Assembly: GCA_026214975.1 (NCBI GenBank)
Contig: CM047815.1
Location: forward strand, 59,465,852 to 59,529,851
Source of the DNA: Gentiana macrophylla
Taxonomy: Eukaryota; Streptophyta; Magnoliopsida; Gentianales; Gentianaceae
Reading direction: 5' to 3'
DNA: 64,000 nucleotides
Shown here: one piece after another, positions 44,844 to 55,874 of the stretch
How the letters are laid out: the number at the start of each line of letters is the position of its first letter
Position numbering within the stretch: position 1 is the first letter of the stretch
The notes under the pieces: generated by a model
Databases searched by the model: none
Told to the model about the DNA's origin: nothing
Seen by the model: only the letters and a program-made list of their open reading frames with translations
Translations under genes and position numbers: made by a program

Positions 44844-47800
44844 TTATTCACTATCACTACTAGAATGGAAGAGTTCTTCCTCCTCTTCATCAGTATCTAG
44901 ATCATCAACCGATTCTTCTTCCTCTCCATCTTCTTGTTGAATGAAATCCGCCATCTCATCATCATCCAAGTCATTATCCCCAACATCGGAGTCAACATCG
45001 ACATCAAGATCTTGGTGGACAATGTTAAGAGGATCGAGATAATCGGAAACATCATTGATCACTTGTTCTTGGAAAACGGTTTCTCGACGGGAGCATCGAT
45101 AGTCGATCTTGCCTTTGTTTTGAAAACAACCGACCATTGATCTTTGTCTTTTTCAAACTTGGATATGGAGCATAGTAGACTTGCTCGACTTGATAAGCCG
45201 TAACAAATGGATCATAAGCGCCATATTTCCTACCACGATGAACTTCAACTATCTTATAATCTTTATGCACATTCATGCCCTGCTCGTAATTATCAAACCA
45301 ATCACATTTGAACAATACGGCTTTGTAGACAGTCGAATGTCCATAATACACCAACTCAATGATTTCATTTAAAGTGCCATAATAGTCGGCACCTTCCGTG
45401 GAACTGACACAAACTCCGTTGTTGACTGAAGATTTACCAATATCGCTTGCCCGGTTGAATGTCCGAAAGTTGTAGCCATTAATCGAATAACGTTTCCAAG
45501 TTTTGACTTGACGAGAAGGACCACTTGCCAAAGCTTTTAGCAAATCATCATTCAACAATGATGCTTGTTGTCCAAACCATTTGGTAAATTCATGTTCATG
45601 TTTATTCCAAATATCCGCCGAGGTCAATTGAGGTCATGTTGAACACGAATAAATTGCTCGAACAATCTAAGAATGAATCATTTTGTCGCTTAATGTATAT
45701 TTGTTCGTAAAAAGCTCATTAAGCATTGTATATATGTAGTAATGAGGTACTTACAGTTCATACGGTTTCATGATTTCGCAGCTTAGACAATACGTGCTTG
45801 TGCACAAAGTCATATTCTTTATTATCCAAGAACCTCGCTCTTGCACTTCCCAGATTGTTGTACCATTATGATCACGGAATAACTCGGTAAATCAAACGAT
45901 TGTCGATGCCAAAGTCTCACCAACAAAGAAGATTCTTTGCTTTTGTTTCAATATGATCATCGTAATACATAGAAATGTAAGTTTGAAATCTCTTCCAACA
46001 AATACGCATTGCATATTGATCCTCTACGAAAGCTTTGTTACCAATCTTTTGTTTTAAGTGATTCAAAACCTTTCGAATGGATACATCCATCGATATTGCA
46101 CGGACCACCAACTCGACCTCATACGGCAAGTGTACGGTAAATGCTCCATCGAGTTAAAAACGCCTGAGGCAAAATCTTCTCTAACTTGCAAATAATCTCA
46201 AAGAATGTTATTCTCTAAACGAATCACGCTTTCTATTTTTAGGGTAGCAAAGACACAAGTCTCGAAAGAATTGACTTATCTCGGTCAATGCATTCCATTC
46301 ATTTTTCGAATCAATTCTCGAAGGGCAACCGGCAACAAACGCTCCATAAAACGTGACAATCATGGCTTTTCAAACCACGTAGAATGTATTGATCATGATC
46401 TACGACCTACTCAGGTCCAAGCATAACCGCTGTGGAATTTCAACTTGGTGACCCATTCACACAACACTTTTCTTTTCGCTTGTCAAGAACAAGTGTACAA
46501 TCGGCGCTTTACGCAAAGCTCTTTCAAATCTTTAGCGATTTTGGACCACAAGCGCCTTGCCTTTAACGTCCATAACCGTGTCAATCAGTTTTTCAAAGAA
46601 GTTTTTCTCAATATGCATCACATCCAGGCAATGTCGAAGCGAAAGAATGTTTTCCAATACGGAAGATCCCAAAAATGCTTCTTTTCCACCAACCATTCTT
46701 GAGTTTTTAAGCCGCTTCAAGTCCGAATCTGAGCCATCAATGATGCTTGGTAGGTGTTGTACAAATTCCCATACCTCCTCACCACTCAATCTACGGGGTG
46801 GAGTCGCGTGTTCATACTTGTTTGGACTTCAAAAACCTTATCGCTCATGAAAAATATGGTCTTGAGGAGAAATCGCCGATGACAATCAAACCAAGTGCAT
46901 TTACCACTATGTTTGAGCCGAACGACTTGTTTCCATCACCACAATAGGGACAAGCTTTCACACCACCGTAGTCCACCCGGATAACATGCCATACGCAGAA
47001 AATCATTGATAGTCCACATTAGTGCAAACCTCATATGAAAATTCTGCTTTGTGGATACATCGTAAGTAAACAACCCTGCTTTCCCACAAACGCTTCAACT
47101 CCTTAATCAATGGTTGCAAATAAACATCGAGGTTTCCTTTCGATTTTTCGCCCCGGTACAAGCAATCGATAAGAATATAAATCGCCTTTTCATGCACAAC
47201 TGTGGCGGAAGATTGTATGGTGTAACCATGATCGCCAAAGAAGAGTAGTTCTTCCCAAAATTACCAAAAGGTGCAAAACCGTCATGCAAAGTCCTAACCG
47301 CACATTTCTAGGCTCCTTAGCAAACTCAGGGTGCATTTGGTCAAAATGCTTCCAAGCTTCAAATACTCACTTGGGTGGGCCATTATACCGCTTTGTCCTG
47401 GGTTTTCCGCGTGCCACCTCATTTCCTTGCCTATATGTTTCGTGGCGCATAAACCTTTGGAGTCTAGTCCAATCGGGAAATAAGTCATCACTTTGTTAGG
47501 CACACGTTGACCTCTTGCGCTTCGTTTTCGGTTTATATCGATCAAGGTCACACTTCCGACACTTGTCCAGATTCGCGTCCTCCTCCCAAAATAACATACA
47601 CCCCGCGGGACACACGTGTATTTTCTCATGGGGTAGCTCTAATGCCTTTAACAACTTTTTGGTTTGATAGAAGTTCGAGGTCATTAAGTTATTCTTCGGA
47701 AGAATATCTCCTATCAAACCGTAACCCGTCAACGCATTTGTGAGAGAGGTTGTGATCACATTTCAAAGTGAGCAACCTAGAAGCCGCTTGCAAGACGGAG

Positions 47801-48265
47801 ACACTACTTCCATCACATCTACAGTTCCTCTCGCGTTTTCAAATTTCAAAAACGATGCAACTTCAGGGTTTGGTGTCTCATTGTTCTCCTCTTGGTTAAG
47901 AAATTCTTCTCTTACGTGATCAATCCTATCACGTAATGCGTCATTAACCATGTCCTGATAAGGGTTCACATTCCGTTCTTGCTGAACGTTGATCGAATGG
48001 GAAACTCTTCACCGTGACACACCCAATCATAGTAGTTTGCGCAAAACCCATATTTAGTTAAATGTAATCTCACGTCATGTTCGATTGAAAATTTAGTGTT
48101 CTTACACTTACTACATGGACACTTCATCATTCCATTATTTGCCCGAAAACGAATCTAATCGCTTTGCATGTTTTATGAATTCCTCCACACCATTCACAAA
48201 TACCGGGTTAAATTTCTTGTTAGCATCCAACCTCTCGTACATCCAACTCCGTTCTATTCTCTTCA
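44844..48265 (-). pseudogene. TnpD-type (TNP2) CACTA transposase
   Basis: Domains in order. A transposase-associated domain (48,265-47,990) has NPVFVNGVEEFIKHAK in one frame and CKCKNTKFSIEHDVRLHL in the next. The TNP2 N part (47,759-47,500) has NFYQTKKLLKALEL, then HVCPAGCMLFWEED with paired Cys. The TNP2 core (47,630-46,400) includes TPYNLPPQLCMKRRFIFL, NLDVYLQPLIKELKRLW and LRHCLDVMHIEKNFFEKL. DUF4218 (46,129-45,917) has NHLKQKIGNKAFVEDQ. DUF4216 (45,627-45,052) has YYGTLNEIIELVYYGH, LFKCDWFD and YDPFVTAYQVEQVYYAPY. An acidic tail (45,137-44,844) follows. The enzyme would cut and join the element ends. At least six frame changes or stops interrupt it. Confidence 0.85.
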
Positions 48266-48555
48266 TTTTCAATCCTACACATCATATCATACAAAATATG
48301 AGACTAACAATAGTCTTTGAAGGTTGTCTCAACACTTTTGCAAACTCGTGTTTTACTCAACTTACTATGAAACTAACAACACTATAACCTAAATTTTCGA
48401 TTCATGGTCAAAGGTTCGACGTCAAAATAATTCGGAGGCTTTGCCGGATAACAAAGTACCCCCAGCACCATTTTCCAAACGGGTAGGAACAACACCCTTT
48501 TCAACAAACCAATTCAACCACATACTTATCATCATTTTCAACCAACATCCGAAAC

Positions 48556-48682
48556 TACCTACCGCGTCTACCTCTACCTCTACCTCTACCTCTACCCGAC
48601 ATCTATTTGACACGAGAAAATGACGTTTATACTAATCTAAATGCAATTATAATAAAAAGGCGTTTATACTAATTAATAATAT
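48556..48682. repeat. Direct repeat inside the CACTA element, copy 2 with expanded Gly-Arg codons
   Basis: Same text as 44,680-44,790, but the CTACCT unit is repeated about five times. On the minus strand from ATG 48,602 it reads MSGRGRGRGRGRRGR then stop. It is a copy of the start of the TnpA-like gene, now just upstream of the TnpD gene. Confidence 0.85.
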
Positions 48683-48689
48683 GTGCAAG

Positions 48690-49860
48690 GAAAGCGAGAT
48701 TTTCTCAGAGATCTCGTAAATCTACGGGTTTTGCAATAGATCCCCTAACTATTGAGATTTACAAGAGCACCTCTAACTACACCGACCTCAAGCAATTTCT
48801 TTGTTTGCTAAGCCGAGTAACTACAACACCTTCTTCGAAAATCGTAAAAAGTGCAACAAAGTAAGTGGATAATATTTCTTTTTCTCATTACAATATCAAA
48901 GCTAGTTCATTCGACTGTGTTTTTTTTTAATTAATGAATTTCCTGCTAGTTCATAGTGGTGTTAGACGTCATACGGAAAAGACCTTTTGCAAAAGACAAT
49001 GAAAAAACTTGGAGTAGCTATGATATTTCAAAGACTTATGCATATAATTGTTATTGGGTGGATAATGAGATGGAGTCATTTGGGCTAGTCAGTGTTCGAT
49101 AAATTTTCGCTTAAAACTAGATAATGAAATGGATGGACGCAATGTATTAGTTATTTATGATTTGAGCCTTTTCTAGAGTGGAGAATACAGAAAATGGAGC
49201 CCAAAAATGTGACATGTTTTTGGAGGATTTAGGTCCAGACATCTTAGGTCTAGGCCCAACGACAGCCAGTGTTTGGAAACACATATAAAAGATCTAAATT
49301 CAGCTACTGTAATTCATTAGGGCATATACTGGATAAAAGATAATAAGTCCTAGAGATCTCAAGGATGTTCAAATGACATACACCTTCAGCATCGAAGTCA
49401 CTAATCAATTAGTGGAACTACATCGATCTTTAGGACACATTATTATCAACAGCCGTAAAGATGGGTGTGATTGAGAAGGTGTTCATGTCTTTCGCTTTCC
49501 TAAGGCTATAATGTGATTAAGGTAGAACAACTAAGTTCCATCGAATATACTAAGAACAATTAGCATAATAATTCCACTTGACCGTAAGGATGTTCGAATA
49601 ATAGTAACTAGCAATAGATGCATAAATAACAAAGATCGAATTAAGTTATCATCGAATATATATGTTGTAGAAATTAAAAAGAGCTAACCTAAAAATCTCA
49701 TTACCGCTTTATCAACAACAAAAAAATCTCATCACCATATTCTCGAAAAAAAAAAAATTGATTACGCTTTACATAATACATACCACTTTTATTGCACTAA
49801 TTTGACAAAAATAAAACTAAAAGCAACTAATTTGACAAACAATAAAGACTTACCGGAGAT
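48690..49860 (-). other. Non-coding part of the CACTA element
   Basis: No domain on either strand. It probably holds intron and leader between the first exon and TnpD, or a small insertion that I cannot delimit. Confidence 0.4.
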
Positions 49861-49861
49861 G

Positions 49862-50060
49862 TGGCGGAGGAAGGAGGAGGCGGTTGGTTGTTGCGCCCTG
49901 TGTGTTGTTGTTGTGGTTCTTGCTCGCCGCGGAGGAGGAAGAGGGGCGGGTGGTTGAAGAAGTGGTGACCTGGAGGAAGAGTGGTGGTAGTGGTGGTGAC
50001 CGGAGGAGGAGAGGGGTGGGTAGAGTTGAAAGAGGCGGCGGATTTTCTGCTTTTCGACTT
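49862..50060 (-). other. Candidate first exon or leader of the CACTA transcript
   Basis: The minus strand is C/T-rich and ends at a splice donor (CTCCG/GTAAGTC, about 49,853). Read as protein it is Ser/Thr/Pro-rich. Its position, about 470 bases inside the 5' end, suits a transcript leader. Confidence 0.35.
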
Positions 50061-50144
50061 GCAGTCGAAAAAGAAATGAAGAAGGAAGAGAGAGGCTTCC
50101 TGTTATCTAATTTAGTTAAACTTTTTGGGACGACAAGCCTTTTT

Positions 50145-50515
50145 GGTATTCCGTCGCAAATTTACGTTTTCCGTCGCAAATTTTATCCAAATTCAGAATA
50201 ATAAAATAATTCTATAAAATTTTATTGAAGTCCGTCGCAAAATAATAAAACTTTCCGTCGCAAAATGTTTTTTTGCGACGGAATTTAAATTCCGTCGCAA
50301 ATTTTATCTAAATTGCAATAATAAAATAATTTTATAAAATTTTATTGAATAGGCCGTCGCAAAATAATAATAATTCCGTCGCAAAATTGCCCGCCAAGTG
50401 GAAAAATCGGTCCCGCCAAGTGTCCCGTCGCAAACTTTAAAATATCCGTCGCAAACGTAAATTTGCGACGGAAATAATGTCCGTCGCAAAAACTCCGTCG
50501 CAAAACTGCTGTTTT
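50145..50515. repeat. CACTA subterminal repeats, right
   Basis: About 13 copies of CCGTCGCAAA in both orientations, ending in the terminal inverted repeat. Confidence 0.9.
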
Positions 50516-50527
50516 TTTGTAGTGAAT

Positions 50528-51183
50528 CTAACACACTATCAACACTCCACGACACAAAATCGACACCTTTCGACACTACTACACCATTGACCAAAGAAAA
50601 AAACCGACACACACAATATATAGAAGTAAAAAAACGAAGACGGAATAAAATAATCAATACGTAGCACCCCAAAAAACGATGCCCCTAAAAAAAACCGGCA
50701 TAGACACACAATGTAAAATATATATACGCAAAAAAGGAAAAGAACATACACACAAACAAACTATAGTATATTGAAATATCACGTGGTCGTATCGTATTAG
50801 GATAAGACAAAAAAAAAAAAAAAAAAAAAAAAGAGATCTCGATGGAAAGCAAAATAATATGTAATTAAATTGGAATCGGATACATCTTAAGCACAACACA
50901 CATAATAAGATTAAGAATAAATTAAAGCTAATGTGTAGATTAAAAATACAATTGAGTCCTCTAAAATGGAACAATTTAACTCAAACCCTTCACCTCAAAA
51001 AAAAAAAAAAAAAAAAACTTTTCTAAATTTGGGCACCCCAATGAACAAAAAAAGTTATAAAAAAGAAAAAAGAAAAAAAGATTGGGCCGGATTTTTGGGC
51101 CGATTAAGAGTAAAAAAGGGGAAACCAATAAAAAAAAACAAGTGTCACCATTTGACACTTTTTCCTTTCTTATATAGTAGTAA

Positions 51184-51231
<48 letters not shown>

Positions 51232-51410
51232 TGTAATAATATGGGCATAACCGATCATCTGTATTGCTAATAATGATGAATTTAAATTGATCATTATATA
51301 AACACATCATAAGCAACGATGTAGATAATCGTTGTGTCTCTCATTGTGACACAATGGTTGTTCTCGTATCATTACTCAACTAAAAAGGCTATATTAACTC
51401 CGCAAATTCA
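50528..51410. other. Low-complexity spacer
   Basis: Contains poly(A) runs (50,808-50,832 and 50,999-51,017) and an (AT)n microsatellite (51,187-51,222) followed by (GA)n. ORFs here are low-complexity readings. No gene is seen. Confidence 0.6.
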
Positions 51411-51499
51411 ATGGGACATTTATTTGCATCAGCACGACTCTATCTGTTTCCCACACTATTTGTGTACTACAATAGAATCAATTCTGTGAAAGTCGATTC

Positions 51500-52986
51500 T
51501 GTTAGGTGTAGTGCCCGAAAGACAATTATCTAATTGTTTTATGACAGAATTAATAATTCATCTTATTATATGCATGTATGCTCATAATTAAGACACTGCT
51601 GAAAACCCTAAGTACCTCGTTTGTGTAATCACATAACTCAGTGTATGGCTATAGACACAAGAGGATTGAGTTAGTGAGATGTACTTAAAATTAACTTAGT
51701 CCGTAGCGTTTATTAATCTGAGTACGGGTCTCAAGATTAATTTGTTAATAATGCGCCCAGAACACTTTAGGTGTGACAGTCTTATCCGGACTGTCGGTAA
51801 TAGGGTACCTAGTGTGGCATTTATATATGATGATAATCATATAGTAATTTGGACCGATTTGATTTGAGTTCTCGATATAATTCCGTGATCGAGAAGTCTT
51901 ATCGAATCACAAGATGATCATATATGGATTAATCTCAATCCTGACGTGATCACAGACAACTGCTTAGACTAGGGTAGAGTTTGATGTGTTAGTAAGGATC
52001 ACTTCGTAGTATGTGGTCCGACACTTCTCGTTGGCTCTATTCTGGAATGAGTGAGTAGTCTGTGCTATCACATATATGGAATCCATTCCTTCCATCGGGA
52101 AGTAGACAGACAGTTCCCTTATTTGATTTATTGTAGCTACTGAATATGGGTCCATGGTCCCCGACGTGGCTCCTAACATGCATATGTTTTCTCGTCGTTT
52201 CACCTCAATTAATATTAAATAGTTGGATTGGACTATTTAATAGATATGTGGATTAATTGTTTAGTTGGACTAAATGATTAAATACATGAAAAAGACTTTT
52301 TTCGTGGACTCGGCCCAATATGTGAAAAATGCGTGTAGCCTAGTATTTACCTAGGGTTGGGCGCATTCTATTAACTAATTATTGGGAAATTGGTTTTCTT
52401 GGATAATTATTTAGTATATGATTTAATCATTTATTTGTTAAGTGATAAATCATGGAATATTGGATAATATATTTATTTATCCTAATTTGTTTGGGATATA
52501 TATTATATTTATCTTATATTTAAATTAAGGATTATTATAATAATTATCTCTTAATTATTAAATCCTTGAAGGACAAGGATTACTCTCCTATATAAAGAGA
52601 GTTCTCCCAAGCCTTTTGAGAACAGATATTTCGACATATTGAGAAGTATTAGGCTTAGAATTTTCGGCCTAAGTACTTGGGTTTGAGTTTTAGAAAAACT
52701 TCGGGTTTTTCTAAAGTAGCATATCGAGGAGGTCAAGCGGCTTGGATCACCATCCACCTGGTGTTGCTTGGAGATACACGTCGGAAGACTGTGGCTTCTC
52801 ATCTAGCTTGGATCTTGGATTGAAGATTGTTCTTGGAGTTTATTCACCATAAACTGGTAAGCAATCTAACCCCCTCGTAGGTTAGATTTATTCTTTATGT
52901 ATTTTGATTGTTTAGATCTAGATATTGTACTTTCCGCTGCGTAATCGGGTGGTTCTATGATCCATCCGGCGATATTACATCCTACA
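51500..52986 (+). mobile_element. Solo Copia LTR (1487 bp) with GATTC duplication
   Basis: Starts TGTTAGGTGTAGTGCCCGAA and ends GGCGATATTACATCCTACA. GATTC lies on both sides (51,495-51,499 and 52,987-52,991). Its start, core promoter context (CTCCTATATAAAGAGAG, 52,587-52,603) and end resemble the Copia LTRs at 16,555 and 23,892 read on the minus strand, so it is a related family. No internal sequence remains, which fits recombination between two LTRs. Confidence 0.9.
52590..52598 (+). promoter_or_regulatory. TATA box of the solo LTR
   Basis: TATATAAAG followed by AGAGTTCTCCCAAG, the same core as in the two Copia LTRs on the other strand (16,915 and 24,249). Confidence 0.65.
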
Positions 52987-53165
52987 GATTCTACAGCTAA
53001 CATACAACTGGATAAAGATGCAAACGAATTATTGATAAGTTTACAGAACGATTTCGATCGGAGTGATTTTAGGATTCGGATCGAAGAATTTGATCAAGTT
53101 AAAGACGAAGAAGATGAAGATCAAAGTTGCGCAAGTTCTGATCATTTTTTTCATACCATTACTTA

Positions 53166-53330
53166 CGTCGATATTATCGACGTGTCAACATTTTATGTCG
53201 ATAATATCGATGTGTTAGGATTTTTTACATCAATAATATTGACGTAAAATGTGTCTCATCACGTCAATAATTGTTATCCTCGTCTTATTGATGTGGTGGG
53301 ATATTTAGCGTCGATATTATTAACGTTTTG
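53166..53330. repeat. Array of CGTCGATA-TATCGACG palindromes
   Basis: Five degenerate copies of ACGTCGATATTATCGACGT spaced about 35-45 bases apart, each an inverted repeat of CGTCGATA/CGTCAATA with a central T or AT. Confidence 0.7.
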
Positions 53331-53334
53331 AGTA

Positions 53335-53878
53335 TTATAATTAATGTTTGTTTTGGAATAGGAAATGAACATACATCTATAAATGTTAGGCTAGAGATGT
53401 GTTTGAAAAAAGAGAATTAAATGATGTATTGGTTTTATAAATGGACGGGACAAAATTATTTTCAAAATTGAATATTTTTTCCCTTCAACAAAAATTGAAT
53501 ATTTTTTGTGGGACGGAGGTAGTAATAATTTATATCTCATGTTTTCACTTTTGCTACTCATCTGCCCCGCACAAAATAGATTGAATAACTCGACTTTTCC
53601 GCAGTGATACATCATATTGGTTGACTATGTAGGGAGGGCCTACCAATTTTCCTTAGGGAAATACTTTTTTGGGTGGGTGGGGATATAATGTTTGTTGTTT
53701 TCTTTATTGACTTAATTAATATTACATTCGTCCTAAAAGTGGGTTCTTATTCTTTAATTTTGTTTTTTATGTTTTGTTATTATAGTATTATAATATCCCA
53801 TTTTTTAGCTATTGTTGCAAGTGGTGGATGTTTAATGAGAGATTGATGCCAATTAGGATGAAGTTGTGTTATCTCTAC
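53335..53878 (-). repeat. Dispersed repeat family, copy 2
   Basis: Reverse-complement relative of 38,886-39,965. It lacks the tandem duplication and the 0.4-kb MITE and so shows the empty site. The Tekay element begins directly at its end. Confidence 0.75.
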
Positions 53879-53883
53879 AAACA

Positions 53884-55851
53884 TGTAACGTCCCTTTCCT
53901 AGACACCCAGTCCTTATCCTAAAGAAATGCGCTTCAGCACAAATATTATCAAATAAATTCAATAATATATATAGTAGCCTTACGTCATACATCGAACCAA
54001 ACGACGCGGAAGATAAAACGACTCGGGAAAACCCAAAGACAAAAGATCGAACACACGGTTTTCAATCTTTGTGAAAAACTAAATCCAATAAAGAGAACTA
54101 ATCATCCAACATCCAAATCCCAAAAGATCTCAAAAGAACTTAACCTGAACTAATCCAAAAGAAAGACAACATTGTTCAAACGTGAAACAACTGTTTTAAG
54201 AAAGAAACAACTAAAAGAACTAAGTCTTCAAAAGCTTCATCTCAAACTTCATCATCAAAGAACTCGTCAACCGTAGCAAACTGTTCATCTTCTTTGGGAA
54301 AGGGAAGACAAACACAACGTAACGGGTAAGTACAAAAGTACTCGATGAACGCGTAGAAGATCGTATAACTATGATCTCATAAAGAAATAAAAGCAACTCC
54401 GTCTTTTATTAATCCATTTCCGTTATTAATCCTAGCTAACTATCATATTATGTTCATAGCATAACATGAGGTTCCAAGAGGTATCTAGCTTAGCTCAAGT
54501 TTGTTACATCATGAATAACAAGGGCACTACGCTTAGTAATAGGATGTACTAGGACAATGGGTGCAACCTACTTAGAGACACGCTCTGTAGCCCCGGGAAT
54601 ATCTCGAGTCCCGATAGTGTGATAACCGCGAGAATGCACCGTGACGCTTTATCTAGCCAATCGATTGACCGGCGTGGAGTACATCTACTTTGTCCGGTCG
54701 AGAAACACATCGCGATATTGTACTATGCCTTACCAAGCATTGCATGATGTTTAAGATTATTAATCTAGCACATACGCTTTGATTAGATGTTTAACTAGCC
54801 ACCTAAGTGTTTTCAAGTAAGCTCCTCACATCTCCTACTCTCTTTCCTAGACCACTGAGACACGGACAAGGCCTAGCAATTACACGACATCGATAAACTC
54901 TAGCTTATCGAAGCACAAGGCAAATCCAAAGCTTTCGACGGTCCCACACTTCGTCTTTTAGGAATCCATGTGGTGCCGAACTAAACGCATCAAAAGCTAA
55001 TTCAGCTTTGTCACATAAGGTTAAGCGATAAATATGCTACTATAAAGCTTGAAACACATAAAAGAAAAACAGTACTGGAACAGTCCCTGTCCAAACGATT
55101 AAACTTGATGTACGATACAGAGAAATAGCCGTACGGAAACAAAACTCATCCGTACGGATGAAACCAACACTCGGTCGACCGAATAGAAAGGCTCGGTCGA
55201 CCGAGCCTCTCTACTTGCACAGATATACGCGTTTTCTTGCACCACGAGAGGGGCGGTTTTACGCACTCTGCGTTTTTCTACTCAAATTCAACCTGCACTC
55301 GACTTAAACGAATTAAAACCATGAAAAACAATCATACAAATTGCTCTACCACTTTACGAAACCTTAATCATACGATAAGAAAACCACGTTACCTTAATTT
55401 GCGTGGTACAACGATCCAAACTACCAAAGCTTTGAAAAAAAGGTTAAACCTTTAACCTCCAACGTCAACGGATCTAGGGATTGTTGGTATCAAAACGATC
55501 CTCGTCTCGCGGTGAACCTTTCTCTCTTGATGAATCTGATGAAAAGAACAACGGATTAGCCTCGAGATTGAAAGCTTCTTCTCCCTTTTTTTTGTCAAAA
55601 GCTGCGCCCCTTTTTCCTCTCTGCGTCCCTCTCTCTCTTTTTTTTTGTCAAAAACAACTAGGTTAAAATTAGGATTAGTTTTCCTTTTATAATCCCAATT
55701 ACCTAATTATTTAATTATCTTCCTTAAAAGAAAATCCTTGTTTATCCTTTTTCTTTTCCTTTTTTTTGAAAATCCTTTGATTAAAAATAACATAATATTC
55801 GATTTTTGCTAAAAGACCGAATTGCCCTTTTTTAAAAATCGGGATATTACA
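53884..55851 (-). repeat. Tekay-like LTR, left copy (3' LTR)
   Basis: Plus-strand ends TGTAACGTCCC...GGGATATTACA. A candidate minus-strand TATA box (TTATAAAAGG) lies at about 55,683-55,692. Compared with the right LTR, most differences sit at CAG/CTG positions. Confidence 0.95.
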
Positions 55852-55874
55852 TTCCTCCCCATTAAGAGGAGTTT
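55852..55874 (-). other. Tekay-like polypurine tract
   Basis: The minus strand reads AATGGGGAGGAA next to the LTR. Confidence 0.85.

Larger units (their letters stand above)
42523..50524 (-). mobile_element. CACTA (En/Spm-type) DNA transposon, 8.0 kb
   Basis: The ends are exact inverted repeats of about 30 bp starting CACTACAAAAAAACAGCAG, with TSD AAT. Dense subterminal repeats of CCGTCGCAAA lie at both ends. Two transposon genes lie on the minus strand: a TnpD-type transposase (44,844-48,265) and a TnpA/Transposase_24-like gene (43,379-44,702). The 5' side is therefore at 50,524. All structural parts are present, but both reading frames are broken as sequenced, so activity is doubtful unless the breaks are sequencing errors. 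Confidence 0.95.
51411..53247 (+). pseudogene. Short ORF split by a solo LTR
   Basis: An ATG at 51,411 (MGHLFASARLYLFPTLF) opens a frame that runs into the solo LTR at 51,500. Removing the LTR and one GATTC copy lets the frame continue from 52,992 (ANIQLDKDANELLISLQN, then an acidic stretch QVKDEEDEDQS) to the stop at 53,247, 114 codons in all. The last 30 codons run into the palindromic repeat and may not be real coding. I recognise no family. Confidence 0.35.

Noticed and set aside
48422..48613. ORF with a Val-Glu repeat (MSNRCRVEVEVEVEVDAVG)
   Set aside because: Out-of-frame reading of the expanded Gly-Arg repeat at the duplicated TnpA start.
49884..50201. 105-codon plus-strand ORF in the CACTA element
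   Set aside because: It is the reverse reading of a C/T-rich minus-strand leader with a splice donor, and it runs into the subterminal repeats.
50304..51248. Several 70-122-codon ORFs on both strands
   Set aside because: Readings of poly(A), (AT)n and subterminal repeat sequence.
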